Source of the DNA: an uncultured Clostridia bacterium
GTDB taxonomy: Bacteria > Bacillota > Clostridia > Monoglobales > Monoglobaceae
NCBI GenBank assembly: GCA_934454115.1
Contig: CAKSFQ010000004.1
Span: forward strand, 78,743-142,742
Direction of reading: 5' to 3'
DNA: 64,000 bases
The position numbers and the translations under genes were made by a program. The notes under the pieces were generated by a model. The model was not told the DNA's origin, did not search any database, and saw only the letters and a program-made list of their open reading frames with translations. Position 1 is the first letter of the stretch. Each line of letters starts with the position of its first letter. Below are positions 1 through 7,670 of the stretch, in pieces.

Positions 1-1186
1 GCTTCAAATCCTTTGTTGCTTCAGCGTATATATCCATTGTTGTTTCTGCGTCTGCGTGACCTAATATATCTTGCATTGCTTTGATATTAACCCCTGCTTC
101 GCACATTCTTGTTGTAAATGTATGTCTGAGTGAATGGTTACTAAAACTCGGTAAGGTTACTGCTTTTTCTGTGTAGCCTTTATCTAACACTTCATAATTG
201 CAATCACGAATAATCCGCCGTAATGCCTTGTTGAGTGTTCCTTGATGTTGCACACCACCAAAACGATTGACAAAAATAAAATCCGTATATCCGTCAACCC
301 TTGCAGTACATTCAATTCCCAATTCCTCTTGAAATTGTTTTTCCATCAAAAACGCTTTTTTTACTTTCGGGAGCATAGGGATTGTTCGCTTGCCTGCTTC
401 TGTTTTAGGTGTATTTATCGCAAAAGTGCAACCCTGCGATTTACCTTTGCTGAAATATACCAATGTGTGATTTATACTGATAATTTCATTTTCTAAATCA
501 ATATCGCACCACCGCAAGCCGGTAATCTCACCTACACGCATACCTGTCCATAACAGAACTATGAAAACAGGATACCATCTGTGATATTGCCCTTGTTCGC
601 TTAAAAAGTGTTCAAACAAATTTTGTTCTTGAATTGTCAATGCCCGTCTTTTAGGTGAATCGTTGTTATGTGCCTTTCGCAATTCTTTCAACGCATTATC
701 TGACGGATTATATCTTAAATAATCATCTTCAACACCCAATTCAAGCACCTGATGAAGTACGGTATGTATATTATCAATGGTATTTGCTTTCAGATGTTGT
801 TCGTCTGCCAAATAATTATAAAATCCTCTGACATCAGACCGCTTTAATTCTGCTATGGGCGTTTCTCCAAAATCAGCCTTGACAAATTGTGTGTACATAT
901 ACTTATAATTTGAAAAAGTATTTTCTTTCAAACCTCTTTTTAATTGCACCCACAAACCAAATAAATCATTTATTGTCAAGTCGCTTTTGTCGGCTCTTAT
1001 TCCATCTAATACATCACGAAGTACATCAAATTCCTTTTCTCTTAATTCTTCAAGCGTTTTTGCATATATTGAATGTCTTTTACCTCGTTTATCACGCCAT
1101 TTATATTCAAATGTTCCGTTTGACCGCTGATATTCACCTTCCTTTAAAACTCTGTTTCTGTTGTCTTTTCTTCTTTCTACCGCCAT
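1..1186 (-). CDS. int: Tyrosine recombinase/integrase, Tn916 type (3' end beyond window)
   Basis: Catalyses site-specific integration and, with the excisionase, excision of the element. About 395 codons are visible; Tn916-type integrases are about 400 residues, so only the last few codons are missing. The N-terminus has an arm-binding-like segment (residues about 10-60), then a SAM-like core-binding domain (about 70-170) and the catalytic domain. Catalytic residues visible are Arg in TGMRVGEITG (about 214), the HSLRHTF box (about 350), His in LGHAD (about 374) and the nucleophile Tyr in MDIYAEAT (about 384). The ATG at 1186 is preceded by GAAAGGAGAACATT, a good ribosome binding site. It lies next to the excisionase, as in Tn916-like elements. 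Confidence 0.93.
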   Translation of the reverse strand, partial: MAVERRKDNRNRVLKEGEYQRSNGTFEYKWRDKRGKRHSIYAKTLEELREKEFDVLRDVLDGIRADKSDLTINDLFGLWVQLKRGLKENTFSNYKYMYTQFVKADFGETPIAELKRSDVRGFYNYLADEQHLKANTIDNIHTVLHQVLELGVEDDYLRYNPSDNALKELRKAHNNDSPKRRALTIQEQNLFEHFLSEQGQYHRWYPVFIVLLWTGMRVGEITGLRWCDIDLENEIISINHTLVYFSKGKSQGCTFAINTPKTEAGKRTIPMLPKVKKAFLMEKQFQEELGIECTARVDGYTDFIFVNRFGGVQHQGTLNKALRRIIRDCNYEVLDKGYTEKAVTLPSFSNHSLRHTFTTRMCEAGVNIKAMQDILGHADAETTMDIYAEATKDLK

Positions 1187-1264
1187 AATGTTCTCCTTTC
1201 GTAATGACAAAGAGAACACGCCTAAGTATATTATACTCAAACCTGCCCTCATTGTCAAATACTT

Positions 1265-1471
1265 TTAAATTGAAAACTGTTTATCCAAATAGTTTTCACA
1301 GGCTTTACGCTTTATAAGCCGTTTACTGCCAACCCATAAAACGAATTTGCAATTTTTATCGTTCGTAATTTCTCTTAGCTTATTTATTCCAATTCCAAAA
1401 TAAGCTGAAGCTTCTTCAAGAGTAAGGTTTGATTTTTCAAATATCGGCACTTCCTTTGCCACCAAAATCAC
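1265..1471 (-). CDS. xis: Excisionase, Tn916 Xis-like
   Basis: A small DNA-binding protein expected to bend the element ends and direct the integrase toward excision. It shows the Xis pattern: a short lead, LTLEEASAYFGIGINKLREI (a winged-helix/MerR-like recognition region) and a basic C-terminal part ending KRLIKRKACENYLDK. Length (65-68 residues) matches Tn916 Xis (67). The start is ambiguous: GTG at 1471, TTG at 1465 or GTG at 1462. The AGAAAGG motif is only 2 bases from the first and best spaced (8 bases) for the TTG. The gene overlaps the 3' end of rep by about 30 bases, so the two are probably translationally linked. Confidence 0.85.
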   Translation of the reverse strand: MILVAKEVPIFEKSNLTLEEASAYFGIGINKLREITNDKNCKFVLWVGSKRLIKRKACENYLDKQFSI

Positions 1472-2603
1472 AGCCTTTCTGCTCGTCAGCTTTCATTACA
1501 TCAAAAATAAGATTATTTTCTTTTCTGAGGTAATTTTTTAGATTTAATTGTGATAGACAGCATTCAAATTCTTCTGCTCTTTTTTTTAAATCGGTGTAAT
1601 CTATATATTCTTTTGCAGGCAATGTGTACATCTTATATTCTCCGTTTTTTATGTAACAGTAGGTTATAGCACTTAATCTTCGCAGTAATTGTTTAAATGT
1701 ATCTATGCATTGAAAATTAGGCGGCACCATTCTTAAATAAACCACTTCGGGCGGATAAACAGATGTAATATACACTTGCTCCCATAGGCAGTAACAGTTT
1801 GTATATCGGCAATGCATTTGTGCTCTCGGATATTTGTCAAGCATTGTCAATAGTTGAGAAAATTCCATATGTCCCTTAAATTCATCAATAAACAATATCG
1901 GCGGTGCTCCGTTGTCTACATAATAATCCAAACCGCCATTTTTTAAATCATTTAACAAATATATATTTTCGCTCCCAAACATATCACATAATATATTATA
2001 TTGAAATGTTTTTCCTGTTCCCGATTCTCCTACAACCCAAACACATTTTTTCTCTTGTATGATTGGTGCATTTTTCAATCTAATGTCTATATACGCCGAT
2101 TTTATCATTCTTTCATATTTTCTATATGAGAAATTTTCCATAATTTCAGATGGTGTTTTGCCTTGTTTCAGTAGTTCCTCTATTTCTTCAACATCTGACC
2201 TTTTCCCTTGATTATCCTGTACACATTCCAAACCTTTACTATATAAAACCTGTTCACCTTTTTCATCATAGGGCGGTTCTTTTAACAGATAAGCAGTTAA
2301 TGTCTTTTTACCGCTTAATTGTGGCTCGGTATGCATATCAAACATAATCTTTGCGACATTTCCCAAAGTTGTCAAATTTCCGTATAATGCAATGTGAGCG
2401 TGATATAATCCTTTTTCGCTTATACAAACCGATACCCCTGCTTCTCTGGCTTTTCCGCTGTTTTTCCAAGTATCAATCAAAAAATCCGCTAATTTTTCGG
2501 GATTTTCATATTCTTCTTTTAATAACCCTGCTTTTTGCATATTGGCAATTTGAAATGTACCAATCCAAGCACGGGACTTTGTATTTTTAGCAAAATTACC
2601 CAT
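1437..2603 (-). CDS. rep: CRESS-like replication initiator: HUH endonuclease fused to superfamily-3 helicase
   Basis: Predicted rolling-circle initiator that nicks the origin and unwinds DNA. The 388 residues have the domain order of circular ssDNA virus Reps. The HUH endonuclease shows motif I near WIGTFQI (13-19), motif II HAHIALYG with metal-binding His68 and His70, and motif III YLLK with the presumed nucleophile Tyr105 and Lys108. The helicase shows Walker A GESGTGKT (191-198), Walker B ILFIDEF (235-241) and a motif C-like VYITS (about 277). Motifs are read from sequence; the family link is inferred from them. The start ATG at 2603 has only a weak ribosome binding site, and a TGTAAC hexamer lies just upstream (2605-2610), so Rep may repress its own synthesis. 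Its 3' end overlaps xis. A viral-type origin lies about 100 bp upstream. Confidence 0.88.
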   Translation of the reverse strand: MGNFAKNTKSRAWIGTFQIANMQKAGLLKEEYENPEKLADFLIDTWKNSGKAREAGVSVCISEKGLYHAHIALYGNLTTLGNVAKIMFDMHTEPQLSGKKTLTAYLLKEPPYDEKGEQVLYSKGLECVQDNQGKRSDVEEIEELLKQGKTPSEIMENFSYRKYERMIKSAYIDIRLKNAPIIQEKKCVWVVGESGTGKTFQYNILCDMFGSENIYLLNDLKNGGLDYYVDNGAPPILFIDEFKGHMEFSQLLTMLDKYPRAQMHCRYTNCYCLWEQVYITSVYPPEVVYLRMVPPNFQCIDTFKQLLRRLSAITYCYIKNGEYKMYTLPAKEYIDYTDLKKRAEEFECCLSQLNLKNYLRKENNLIFDVMKADEQKGCDFGGKGSADI

Positions 2604-2604
2604 A

Positions 2605-2724
2605 GTTACATTACCGCCTTAACCTGTTACAATTCAAGTGCAACGCAAAATCCTTGTAATATCAACATTTATAATTATTTGTTACAGTTACATAAGTGAG
2701 CTGGTAATACTATCAGCTCACTTA
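2605..2724 (-). other. CRESS/circovirus-type rolling-circle origin: stem-loop with nonanucleotide and hexamer iterons
   Basis: An 11-bp perfect stem (2693-2703 paired with 2714-2724) closes a 10-base loop (2704-2713). On the minus strand, the strand coding for Rep, the loop reads ATAGTATTAC and so contains TAGTATTAC, matching the NANTATTAC nick consensus of circoviruses, geminiviruses and relatives. Cleavage would be expected between T and A of TATT/AC (2706/2705). Abutting the stem on the rep side are two tandem TGTAAC hexamers (2687-2692 and 2681-2686), with further copies at 2626-2631 and 2605-2610. Porcine circovirus has hexamer Rep-binding repeats in the same relative place. Rep starts about 100 bp downstream. 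The sequence pattern is direct; function is inferred. Confidence 0.85.
2681..2692 (-). repeat. Tandem TGTAAC hexamers next to origin stem (putative Rep-binding iterons)
   Basis: Two head-to-tail copies of TGTAAC (minus-strand reading) sit directly beside the origin stem-loop. Two more copies occur at 2626-2631 and 2605-2610, which are 21 bp apart. Four exact copies in under 90 bp is far above chance for a hexamer. They are the natural candidates for sequence-specific binding by the Rep endonuclease domain. Confidence 0.7.
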
Positions 2725-2726
2725 AA

Positions 2727-2770
2727 GTAAAATCGGTGTCTTGTGGCTACGCCACCGCCACCGATTTTAC
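2727..2770. terminator. Compound palindrome downstream of the FtsK-like gene (terminator or origin accessory hairpin)
   Basis: Outer arms GTAAAATCGGTG (2727-2738) and CACCGATTTTAC (2759-2770) are perfectly complementary. A nested hairpin GTGGC-TAC-GCCAC lies at 2743-2755. It sits between the stop codon of the FtsK-like gene (2776) and the origin stem-loop (2693-2724). On the minus strand the structure is followed by the broken T-run TTTTACTTT, so it can act as a terminator. Its position beside a rolling-circle origin also allows a role in single-strand conversion. I cannot choose between these from sequence. Confidence 0.5.
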
Positions 2771-2775
2771 GGCTT

Positions 2776-3489
2776 TTACTTTTGTAATAAATTCAACAAT
2801 TTTTTCTTTGAAACCTGCGGAATAATTACCGCTTTAAGTGGTTGCCCATCAATTAAAACAATCCCTTTACCTTGCCCGAATTGAAAATCTTCCTCATTCT
2901 CTAAATGCTCTCCAGCAAATAACCCTTTTCGCCCATCAACCGTTAATCTACCTAACCCAACACAAATATGAAAATTATCCGCACTACCGCTTGAAGCAGG
3001 GAAAACTGTTGCAGAATATCTCTGCATTGATAACCACAAGAAACATTTTCTCGAACGCCCAAGCATTAGGATAGATGACATCATATTCCTTATTTCGTCA
3101 GCCTTTGCCTTGTTTTCCTTTGTCATTGAATAGTGAGTTAATAAGCCTGCAATCTCGTCAATCATTAATATTTTTATTTTCCCATCTCCGCCCTCTGGTG
3201 TTGTCAAAAAATCATCATAAAATTTTTTGATTAAATTATATGAATCTTCAAACTCCGCAAAGTTCTCTGTTATTCCCTCAAATTCCCTGCTTGCCTTGAA
3301 ATCAACAATATACAATTTACACCCATTATTTCTTATTTTATATAACCAATACAACACCGCTGTACTTTTCCCCGAGCCTGAACCACCTACTACAATTAGA
3401 TGTGAATTGATGGGAGCGAGCAGGGGGATTTTTGCCCCCTGCATTTCCAACAATTCAAGATTATAGCCGAGCATAAAACCATTTTTCAT
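2776..3489 (-). CDS. FtsK/SpoIIIE-like DNA translocase ATPase (short form)
   Basis: A P-loop ATPase of 237 residues, likely a DNA pump for transfer or segregation of the element. Walker A is GGSGSGKS (residues 35-42) and Walker B is ILMIDEI (about 107-113). A later LWLSMQR region and RLTVDGRKGLFAG resemble the motor core of FtsK/TcpA-type coupling ATPases. It lacks the N-terminal membrane segments and C-terminal gamma domain of chromosomal FtsK, so it is a minimal motor. Its start overlaps the stop of the upstream gene (3486-4070) by ATGA, so the two are translationally coupled, and that upstream product has a membrane anchor. A partnership between the two is an inference from this coupling. 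Confidence 0.8.
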   Translation of the reverse strand: MKNGFMLGYNLELLEMQGAKIPLLAPINSHLIVVGGSGSGKSTAVLYWLYKIRNNGCKLYIVDFKASREFEGITENFAEFEDSYNLIKKFYDDFLTTPEGGDGKIKILMIDEIAGLLTHYSMTKENKAKADEIRNMMSSILMLGRSRKCFLWLSMQRYSATVFPASSGSADNFHICVGLGRLTVDGRKGLFAGEHLENEEDFQFGQGKGIVLIDGQPLKAVIIPQVSKKKLLNLLQK

Positions 3490-4070
3490 CTCAAGTCCTC
3501 GTCTTCCGTATCGTCTGTCAATGGACTGTGTTTTAGTACAATTTTATTCCGCTCAAATGCAAGACAATTTTTTATGATTTCGCTTTCTTCTTTATTTGTT
3601 GAATATCGAATCATCAATATTGGCATTTGCAAGTCGTATCTTTCTTTCCAATCAATAAGAATGTCGGTATCGTAACCAAATATGGCTAAATATTTTTTTG
3701 CTATATTACCAATGAGATTTTCTAGTACTAATTTATTTCCCTCATCGCAGTAAAATGAATATGCTAAATAAGGCAATCCGCTACTATGTCCGTAGCTATA
3801 TAATGATATAGCGGAAGACCTTTTCAATAACCTATCCATATCGTCATAATGTTTTTGGCTAATAGTGGATTTAATAATATCCCACACTTCGGAATACAAA
3901 TCGAAATTTGCATACAAAGGTGTTTCTGATGTACCATTTACAAAGTTGCGTATCTTTTTTATCGCTTCATCAGTATTACATCCTGTCCATAACTTGACCA
4001 CATAACAAGCACCACCAAAGCCGATTACGGCTATTGCGATAACAAATAAAATTGTTCCTATAGTATCCAT
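3486..4070 (-). CDS. Unknown membrane-anchored protein of the element
   Basis: Unrecognised 194-residue protein. Residues about 4-26 form one hydrophobic segment (TIGTILFVIAIAVIGFGGAC), followed by a mixed soluble domain and an acidic C-terminal tail (TDDTEDEDLR). This is a single-pass anchored protein with the bulk probably cytoplasmic. The ATG at 4070 has a clear AGGAGGAAT ribosome binding site. Its stop overlaps the start of the FtsK-like ATPase by four bases. The pairing of a small membrane protein with a truncated FtsK-like motor suggests it could supply the missing membrane anchor; this is inference only. Confidence 0.65.
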   Translation of the reverse strand: MDTIGTILFVIAIAVIGFGGACYVVKLWTGCNTDEAIKKIRNFVNGTSETPLYANFDLYSEVWDIIKSTISQKHYDDMDRLLKRSSAISLYSYGHSSGLPYLAYSFYCDEGNKLVLENLIGNIAKKYLAIFGYDTDILIDWKERYDLQMPILMIRYSTNKEESEIIKNCLAFERNKIVLKHSPLTDDTEDEDLR

Positions 4071-4131
4071 TTTAAATTCCTCCTGAATTTTAATTTTTGT
4101 GTGAGGGCGGAAGCGTGTTCCGCCCCATTTT

Positions 4132-4398
4132 TTAATCGATGATGTCGATTCTCTTGATGGGCTGGTAAATTCCCTTTGCCGTTGCTACAGCTTTGTCATA
4201 TATAACCTCGATCTCCATACCGACTTTAACCGCCGAACAATCTACAGTGCCTGCATAGATTGTCTCAACCTTTTTGCCTTCGCAGCTTCTGCCTGCTTCT
4301 GCATTGTTATAATAGCAGTTGAAATTATCCGACAAATGAAGCGTAGTTGTGACTTTCCCCTGTGCATTTGTTGCTCTGCTAATTCCTTCAACCTTCAT
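4132..4398 (-). CDS. Small unknown element protein (88 aa)
   Basis: Not recognised. The protein is predicted to be mostly beta-strand, with alternating polar and hydrophobic stretches (VTTTLHLSDNFNCYY, VETIYAGTVDCSAVKVGMEIEVIYD), suggesting a small beta-barrel or OB-like fold. It ends close to a hydrophobic/acidic tail (RIDIID). The start at 4398 (MKVEGIS) is chosen because AGGAGAGGAGGAGATAAA precedes it; the longer in-frame start at 4428 lacks such a site. It lies in the same orientation as rep and the ATPase. A single-strand-DNA-binding role would suit a rolling-circle element but is speculation. Confidence 0.65.
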   Translation of the reverse strand: MKVEGISRATNAQGKVTTTLHLSDNFNCYYNNAEAGRSCEGKKVETIYAGTVDCSAVKVGMEIEVIYDKAVATAKGIYQPIKRIDIID

Positions 4399-4542
4399 TT
4401 TATCTCCTCCTCTCCTAAAAAACGCCAATTGGATTGGCGGAAACTTGAAATCATTTTGGGTGTTTCCTTGTTTCTACATTTATTGTATCACACCCAATAT
4501 GTCCCGATGGGACATTATTTGAAAAATTTTTTTAAAAGTTTT

Positions 4543-4875
4543 TTAGATATATTCATCTGTGTATTCATTAATTGCTCGTTGAATCCTTTTTTTACAATTA
4601 GCCACCAATTTTTTGATATCGTCCAAATCAGCATATTCGGTATATACTTGCGAAAACGCCATTTCCCATGTGTATTCTTTGTCGTGACGGTAAAATAGCC
4701 TTGCGACTTCTTTGTCTTTTTTCACCAAAGCACTTCTGTTAATAATTTCTTCACAAATTGGTTCAAATTCTTTTTGAAATTTTGAGAAAAAATCTCTATG
4801 TTTCTGATTTGACCCTGAATTTGACTTTGCCGTTTCCAACATTTTTAAACAAATTAATAATGCTTCTAATAACAT
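4543..4875 (-). CDS. Unknown helical protein of the element (110 aa)
   Basis: Not recognised. Charged and mostly alpha-helical, with aromatic and Glu/Lys-rich stretches (FFSKFQKEFEPICEEI, KKLVANCKKRIQRAINE) and no signal peptide or membrane segment beyond the hydrophobic first 20 residues (MLLEALLICLKMLE). The start at 4875 is preferred because AAAGGTGTGAGT precedes it; an in-frame ATG at 4929 would add 18 residues. It is the first small gene after the restriction-modification gene on the minus strand and is separated from it by a terminator at 5069-5101. Confidence 0.5.
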   Translation of the reverse strand: MLLEALLICLKMLETAKSNSGSNQKHRDFFSKFQKEFEPICEEIINRSALVKKDKEVARLFYRHDKEYTWEMAFSQVYTEYADLDDIKKLVANCKKRIQRAINEYTDEYI

Positions 4876-5068
4876 ATACTCACACCTTTTTGAAAAAGTT
4901 TTGAGTATATAAATGTACTGTTGGAACAACTGTAAAATTTTTTCGTTATAATGTCATGCTATAAAGCTAAACTCCTGCGTTTTTTTCGCAACTGTAAAAT
5001 AGGATTTTTCATACCTATTACAAAAACTTCACCTTTGCAAAAATAACGGCATCTTCAGAAATTGGCAT

Positions 5069-5101
5069 AAAAAAAAGAGCCTACCGATTTTTGGTCGGTA
5101 G
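5069..5101 (-). terminator. Rho-independent terminator after the restriction-modification unit
   Basis: On the minus strand CTACCGA, a 7-base loop and TCGGTAG form a stem followed by GCTC and eight T residues. It closes the transcript containing the type IIG gene and the small frame at 5119-5292. The rest of the gap (4876-5068) shows only a 12-base direct repeat, CAACTGTAAAAT, at 4928-4939 and 4989-5000. Confidence 0.8.
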
Positions 5102-5118
5102 ACTTGAAAAATATATAA

Positions 5119-5292
5119 TTATTTCAAAAATTCATACTTGAAAAGAGTGGGAACAATTTCGCTATTATAATATTCTTTGACAAGGCTTTTGAGCGTCTGT
5201 AGATGTCCGAGCAAATCGGGACCATCAAATACCATGCGTCTACTATTCCTATAATCTTTTTTCTTATGACAACATATGCGACAAATTATCAT
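5119..5292 (-). CDS. Small open frame after the restriction-modification gene (uncertain)
   Basis: A 57-codon frame overlaps the 3' end of the type IIG gene; an internal ATG at 5235 would give 38 residues (MVFDGPDLLGHLQTLKSLVK then a Tyr/Phe-rich tail). It stops just before the terminator at 5069-5101, so it is within the same transcript. No clear ribosome binding site precedes either start and I do not recognise the product. It may be the C-terminal remnant of a larger gene. Confidence 0.25.
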   Translation of the reverse strand: MIICRICCHKKKDYRNSRRMVFDGPDLLGHLQTLKSLVKEYYNSEIVPTLFKYEFLK

Positions 5293-7528
5293 TTAATCCA
5301 TTTTCTATTTCCTTTCTTTTTCTTTCCAAATCCTCAAGTGGTTTAATATTTTTCTCATAAAAAGAAACCTGCTCTTCATAAGGAATATATTCTACATAAT
5401 AGTCCATTAATTCATCTGGATTAATAGTTAATTTAGATGTACCATCTGCTAAATCTAGCCTAATTCTATCTCTCATTTTCTCCAAATAGTATTTATAAAA
5501 TGCCATATGAATTTTATACTTACCAGTAGGGAATAAAATAATACATAAATTACTTGCAGCAAATTTTCCGTTAACATAATGCGTTCTTCCTAGGCTTCCT
5601 GATGCAGAAACAGCATATATCAAAGCTTCTTCATCATATTGATAATCAGAATGTTTTTTCCATTCATTAGATGCAGTTATCAAATCATATATTCCATTTT
5701 CGTCCGCTTTTTCGCTTGCAACATTCCCTTTTACATATCTAAATAACTCACCCATCTTAACATTCGTAAATTTGCTGTTTTTTATCTGCCTAAAACCTGA
5801 GCAACATAATTTATCACCATCATAAATCAATCTCTTTTCACAGATTCCATCAATTTCGTTTGAGTTAAAAACTGCATCGCACACGTCATGTTCTATTTTA
5901 CTCCATTTACCATAAACATCTAATCTACCCTTATGTTGAATAGATATATGACCATCATCAGACATATCATAAAATAAAACTTTATCATCTTTTCTATGTG
6001 GCGTTTTTTCAAAACAAAAAATTGATGTATTTACTGTCCTCCCCTGCTCTGAAAATAATCTTTCAGGCATCCGAATTACATACCTCAATGATGCTACTTT
6101 CAGTATTTCATCTGTCAATCCATCACCATTTTTTTCTTGATTATGAGTCAATGTTGGTGTCGGCATTATGACAATTAACCTTCCGTTATTTACCAAATAT
6201 TCCAATGCCTGCTTAACAAACATAATCGGTTTGTTGTTTTCATACGGAGGATTAATAACACAGGTATCTGGCTTCCATTCTCTGATTTTATTCAATAACT
6301 CATCATCCGTCGCATAAACAATATTCTGATGTTGGTCCCCTAACAATGAACTTCTAAATAATAGTTTACTTCTTCCGTCTCCATGGAGAAACATATTTGA
6401 ACAAGCTAATGTGAACAACACTGGATCAATTTCAAATCCAATCAACTGATTATCAAAAATATTATTTCTCTTTTCTTCGTCCTCACCAACCATTGCAAGC
6501 ATTGTTTCCATACCCTCCATAAGGAACCCACCACTTCCAGTACATGTATCCAGTAATACACTGTTAGGAGATAATCTAGCAAGTTTAATCATCAGTCCCT
6601 TAATATGATCTGGAGTAAGAATTATATTTTTATTATCAACCTTTCCTGCTTTAGATAAGAAAATTTTATATGCTCTTCCCAAAATATCCTGTTTCTCTTC
6701 ATTCTCAAATGGAGCATAGATATTGCTTTCAATATTCTTTATGAGTTCCTTATACTTAATCAAAGAATAATCTATTGCCTTAATAAAAGCAAACCTATCT
6801 CGCCAATCATATTCTTTACTCAAGTTGTTCACCTTAACGTTAAGCTGCCTATTGACAGCTTCAACAATTGCTACCGATAAATTATGTGCTTCCAACATCT
6901 TTTTATCTGAAGCCTTTGCTTCTTCCTCAGAAGGCTTTTGAATACAACGATACGATGACCTAAATGTAGGATCTTTAAGAGCAATCATTATTCCAGAAAA
7001 AAATAAACTTCTATCCGTATCTCTTACTATAGATTCATTTTGAAACTGATTATTTAAAGCATTTAGGGTTTTTACTAAATGTTCAATAGTTGACTTTTCA
7101 CCCACTGTATGCTTTACATATAGTTTTTTTATTCTTTCCAAAGGAACCAATGTATCACAATCTATTTTCGTTATATGCTTATCAACATATTTATATAAAA
7201 AATAGCTTACTTTTAAAGACTCTTTTGTTTGTCCTGATACAGCAATACCTATAATATCTTGTGTAATGTTATTATTTTTTAAATATAGCTTAACATCACT
7301 TATTGCATTCTTATGATTTTCAGCCTTTGCTTCTACTACAATAACGAAATCAAATTCATCTTTGTCCAGAAAAAAATCAGGATATCCTTTTTCTTCTGAA
7401 TCATCACTTTTACTCTTAAAACCATATTCTTTCGGAATGGCAGATTTTTCAATAAAAGTAGTTGCCCCATAATAATTTCTGAAAATGTTTTCTGTTACAG
7501 TTTCGCTAACTTCAACTTTTTTACCCAT
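5264..7528 (-). CDS. Type IIG restriction-modification enzyme (nuclease, N6-adenine methylase, specificity domain in one chain)
   Basis: A 754-residue enzyme expected to methylate adenine at its own site and cut unmethylated DNA. The N-terminal PD-(D/E)xK nuclease is visible as GYPDFF (about 48-53) and VVEAKAE (about 64-70). A helical linker leads to the HsdM-type methylase, with the AdoMet motif TCTGSGGF (about 322) and the catalytic NPPY (about 426). From about residue 590 a single HsdS-like target recognition domain follows (VKMGELFRYVKGN), ending in a helical spacer with Glu/Arg/Lys repeats. The start at 7528 is chosen for AAAGGAGGTAAGAAAT upstream; a longer frame begins at 7594. The fusion removes the need for separate R, M and S genes. 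It is probably defence or stabilisation cargo of the element. Confidence 0.85.
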   Translation of the reverse strand: MGKKVEVSETVTENIFRNYYGATTFIEKSAIPKEYGFKSKSDDSEEKGYPDFFLDKDEFDFVIVVEAKAENHKNAISDVKLYLKNNNITQDIIGIAVSGQTKESLKVSYFLYKYVDKHITKIDCDTLVPLERIKKLYVKHTVGEKSTIEHLVKTLNALNNQFQNESIVRDTDRSLFFSGIMIALKDPTFRSSYRCIQKPSEEEAKASDKKMLEAHNLSVAIVEAVNRQLNVKVNNLSKEYDWRDRFAFIKAIDYSLIKYKELIKNIESNIYAPFENEEKQDILGRAYKIFLSKAGKVDNKNIILTPDHIKGLMIKLARLSPNSVLLDTCTGSGGFLMEGMETMLAMVGEDEEKRNNIFDNQLIGFEIDPVLFTLACSNMFLHGDGRSKLLFRSSLLGDQHQNIVYATDDELLNKIREWKPDTCVINPPYENNKPIMFVKQALEYLVNNGRLIVIMPTPTLTHNQEKNGDGLTDEILKVASLRYVIRMPERLFSEQGRTVNTSIFCFEKTPHRKDDKVLFYDMSDDGHISIQHKGRLDVYGKWSKIEHDVCDAVFNSNEIDGICEKRLIYDGDKLCCSGFRQIKNSKFTNVKMGELFRYVKGNVASEKADENGIYDLITASNEWKKHSDYQYDEEALIYAVSASGSLGRTHYVNGKFAASNLCIILFPTGKYKIHMAFYKYYLEKMRDRIRLDLADGTSKLTINPDELMDYYVEYIPYEEQVSFYEKNIKPLEDLERKRKEIENGLNDNLSHMLS

Positions 7529-7598
7529 ATTTCTTACCTCCTTTACGCAAGTATTTATTGTGCTATATTGTTTATATGTATACAAGCATTTCACATAT

Positions 7599-7632
7599 TA
7601 AGGAGGATAGAAGTATTCTTCTGTCCTCCTTA
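7599..7632. terminator. 15-bp hairpin near the right end of the element
   Basis: TAAGGAGGATAGAAG (7599-7613) pairs with CTTCTGTCCTCCTTA (7618-7632) around a TATT loop, with a single G-U pair. It has no strong T-run on either side, so it may be a weak bidirectional terminator between lysS and the element. The AAGGAGGA is in the arm of a hairpin and no open frame follows it. Confidence 0.45.
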
Positions 7633-7670
7633 TTGTCCTATTTCATTATTTTTGCGTGTTCTCTTTATTT

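Noticed and set aside
7600-7608. AAGGAGGA as a ribosome binding site for a gene on the plus strand
   Set aside because: It is one arm of a 15-bp hairpin and no open frame follows.
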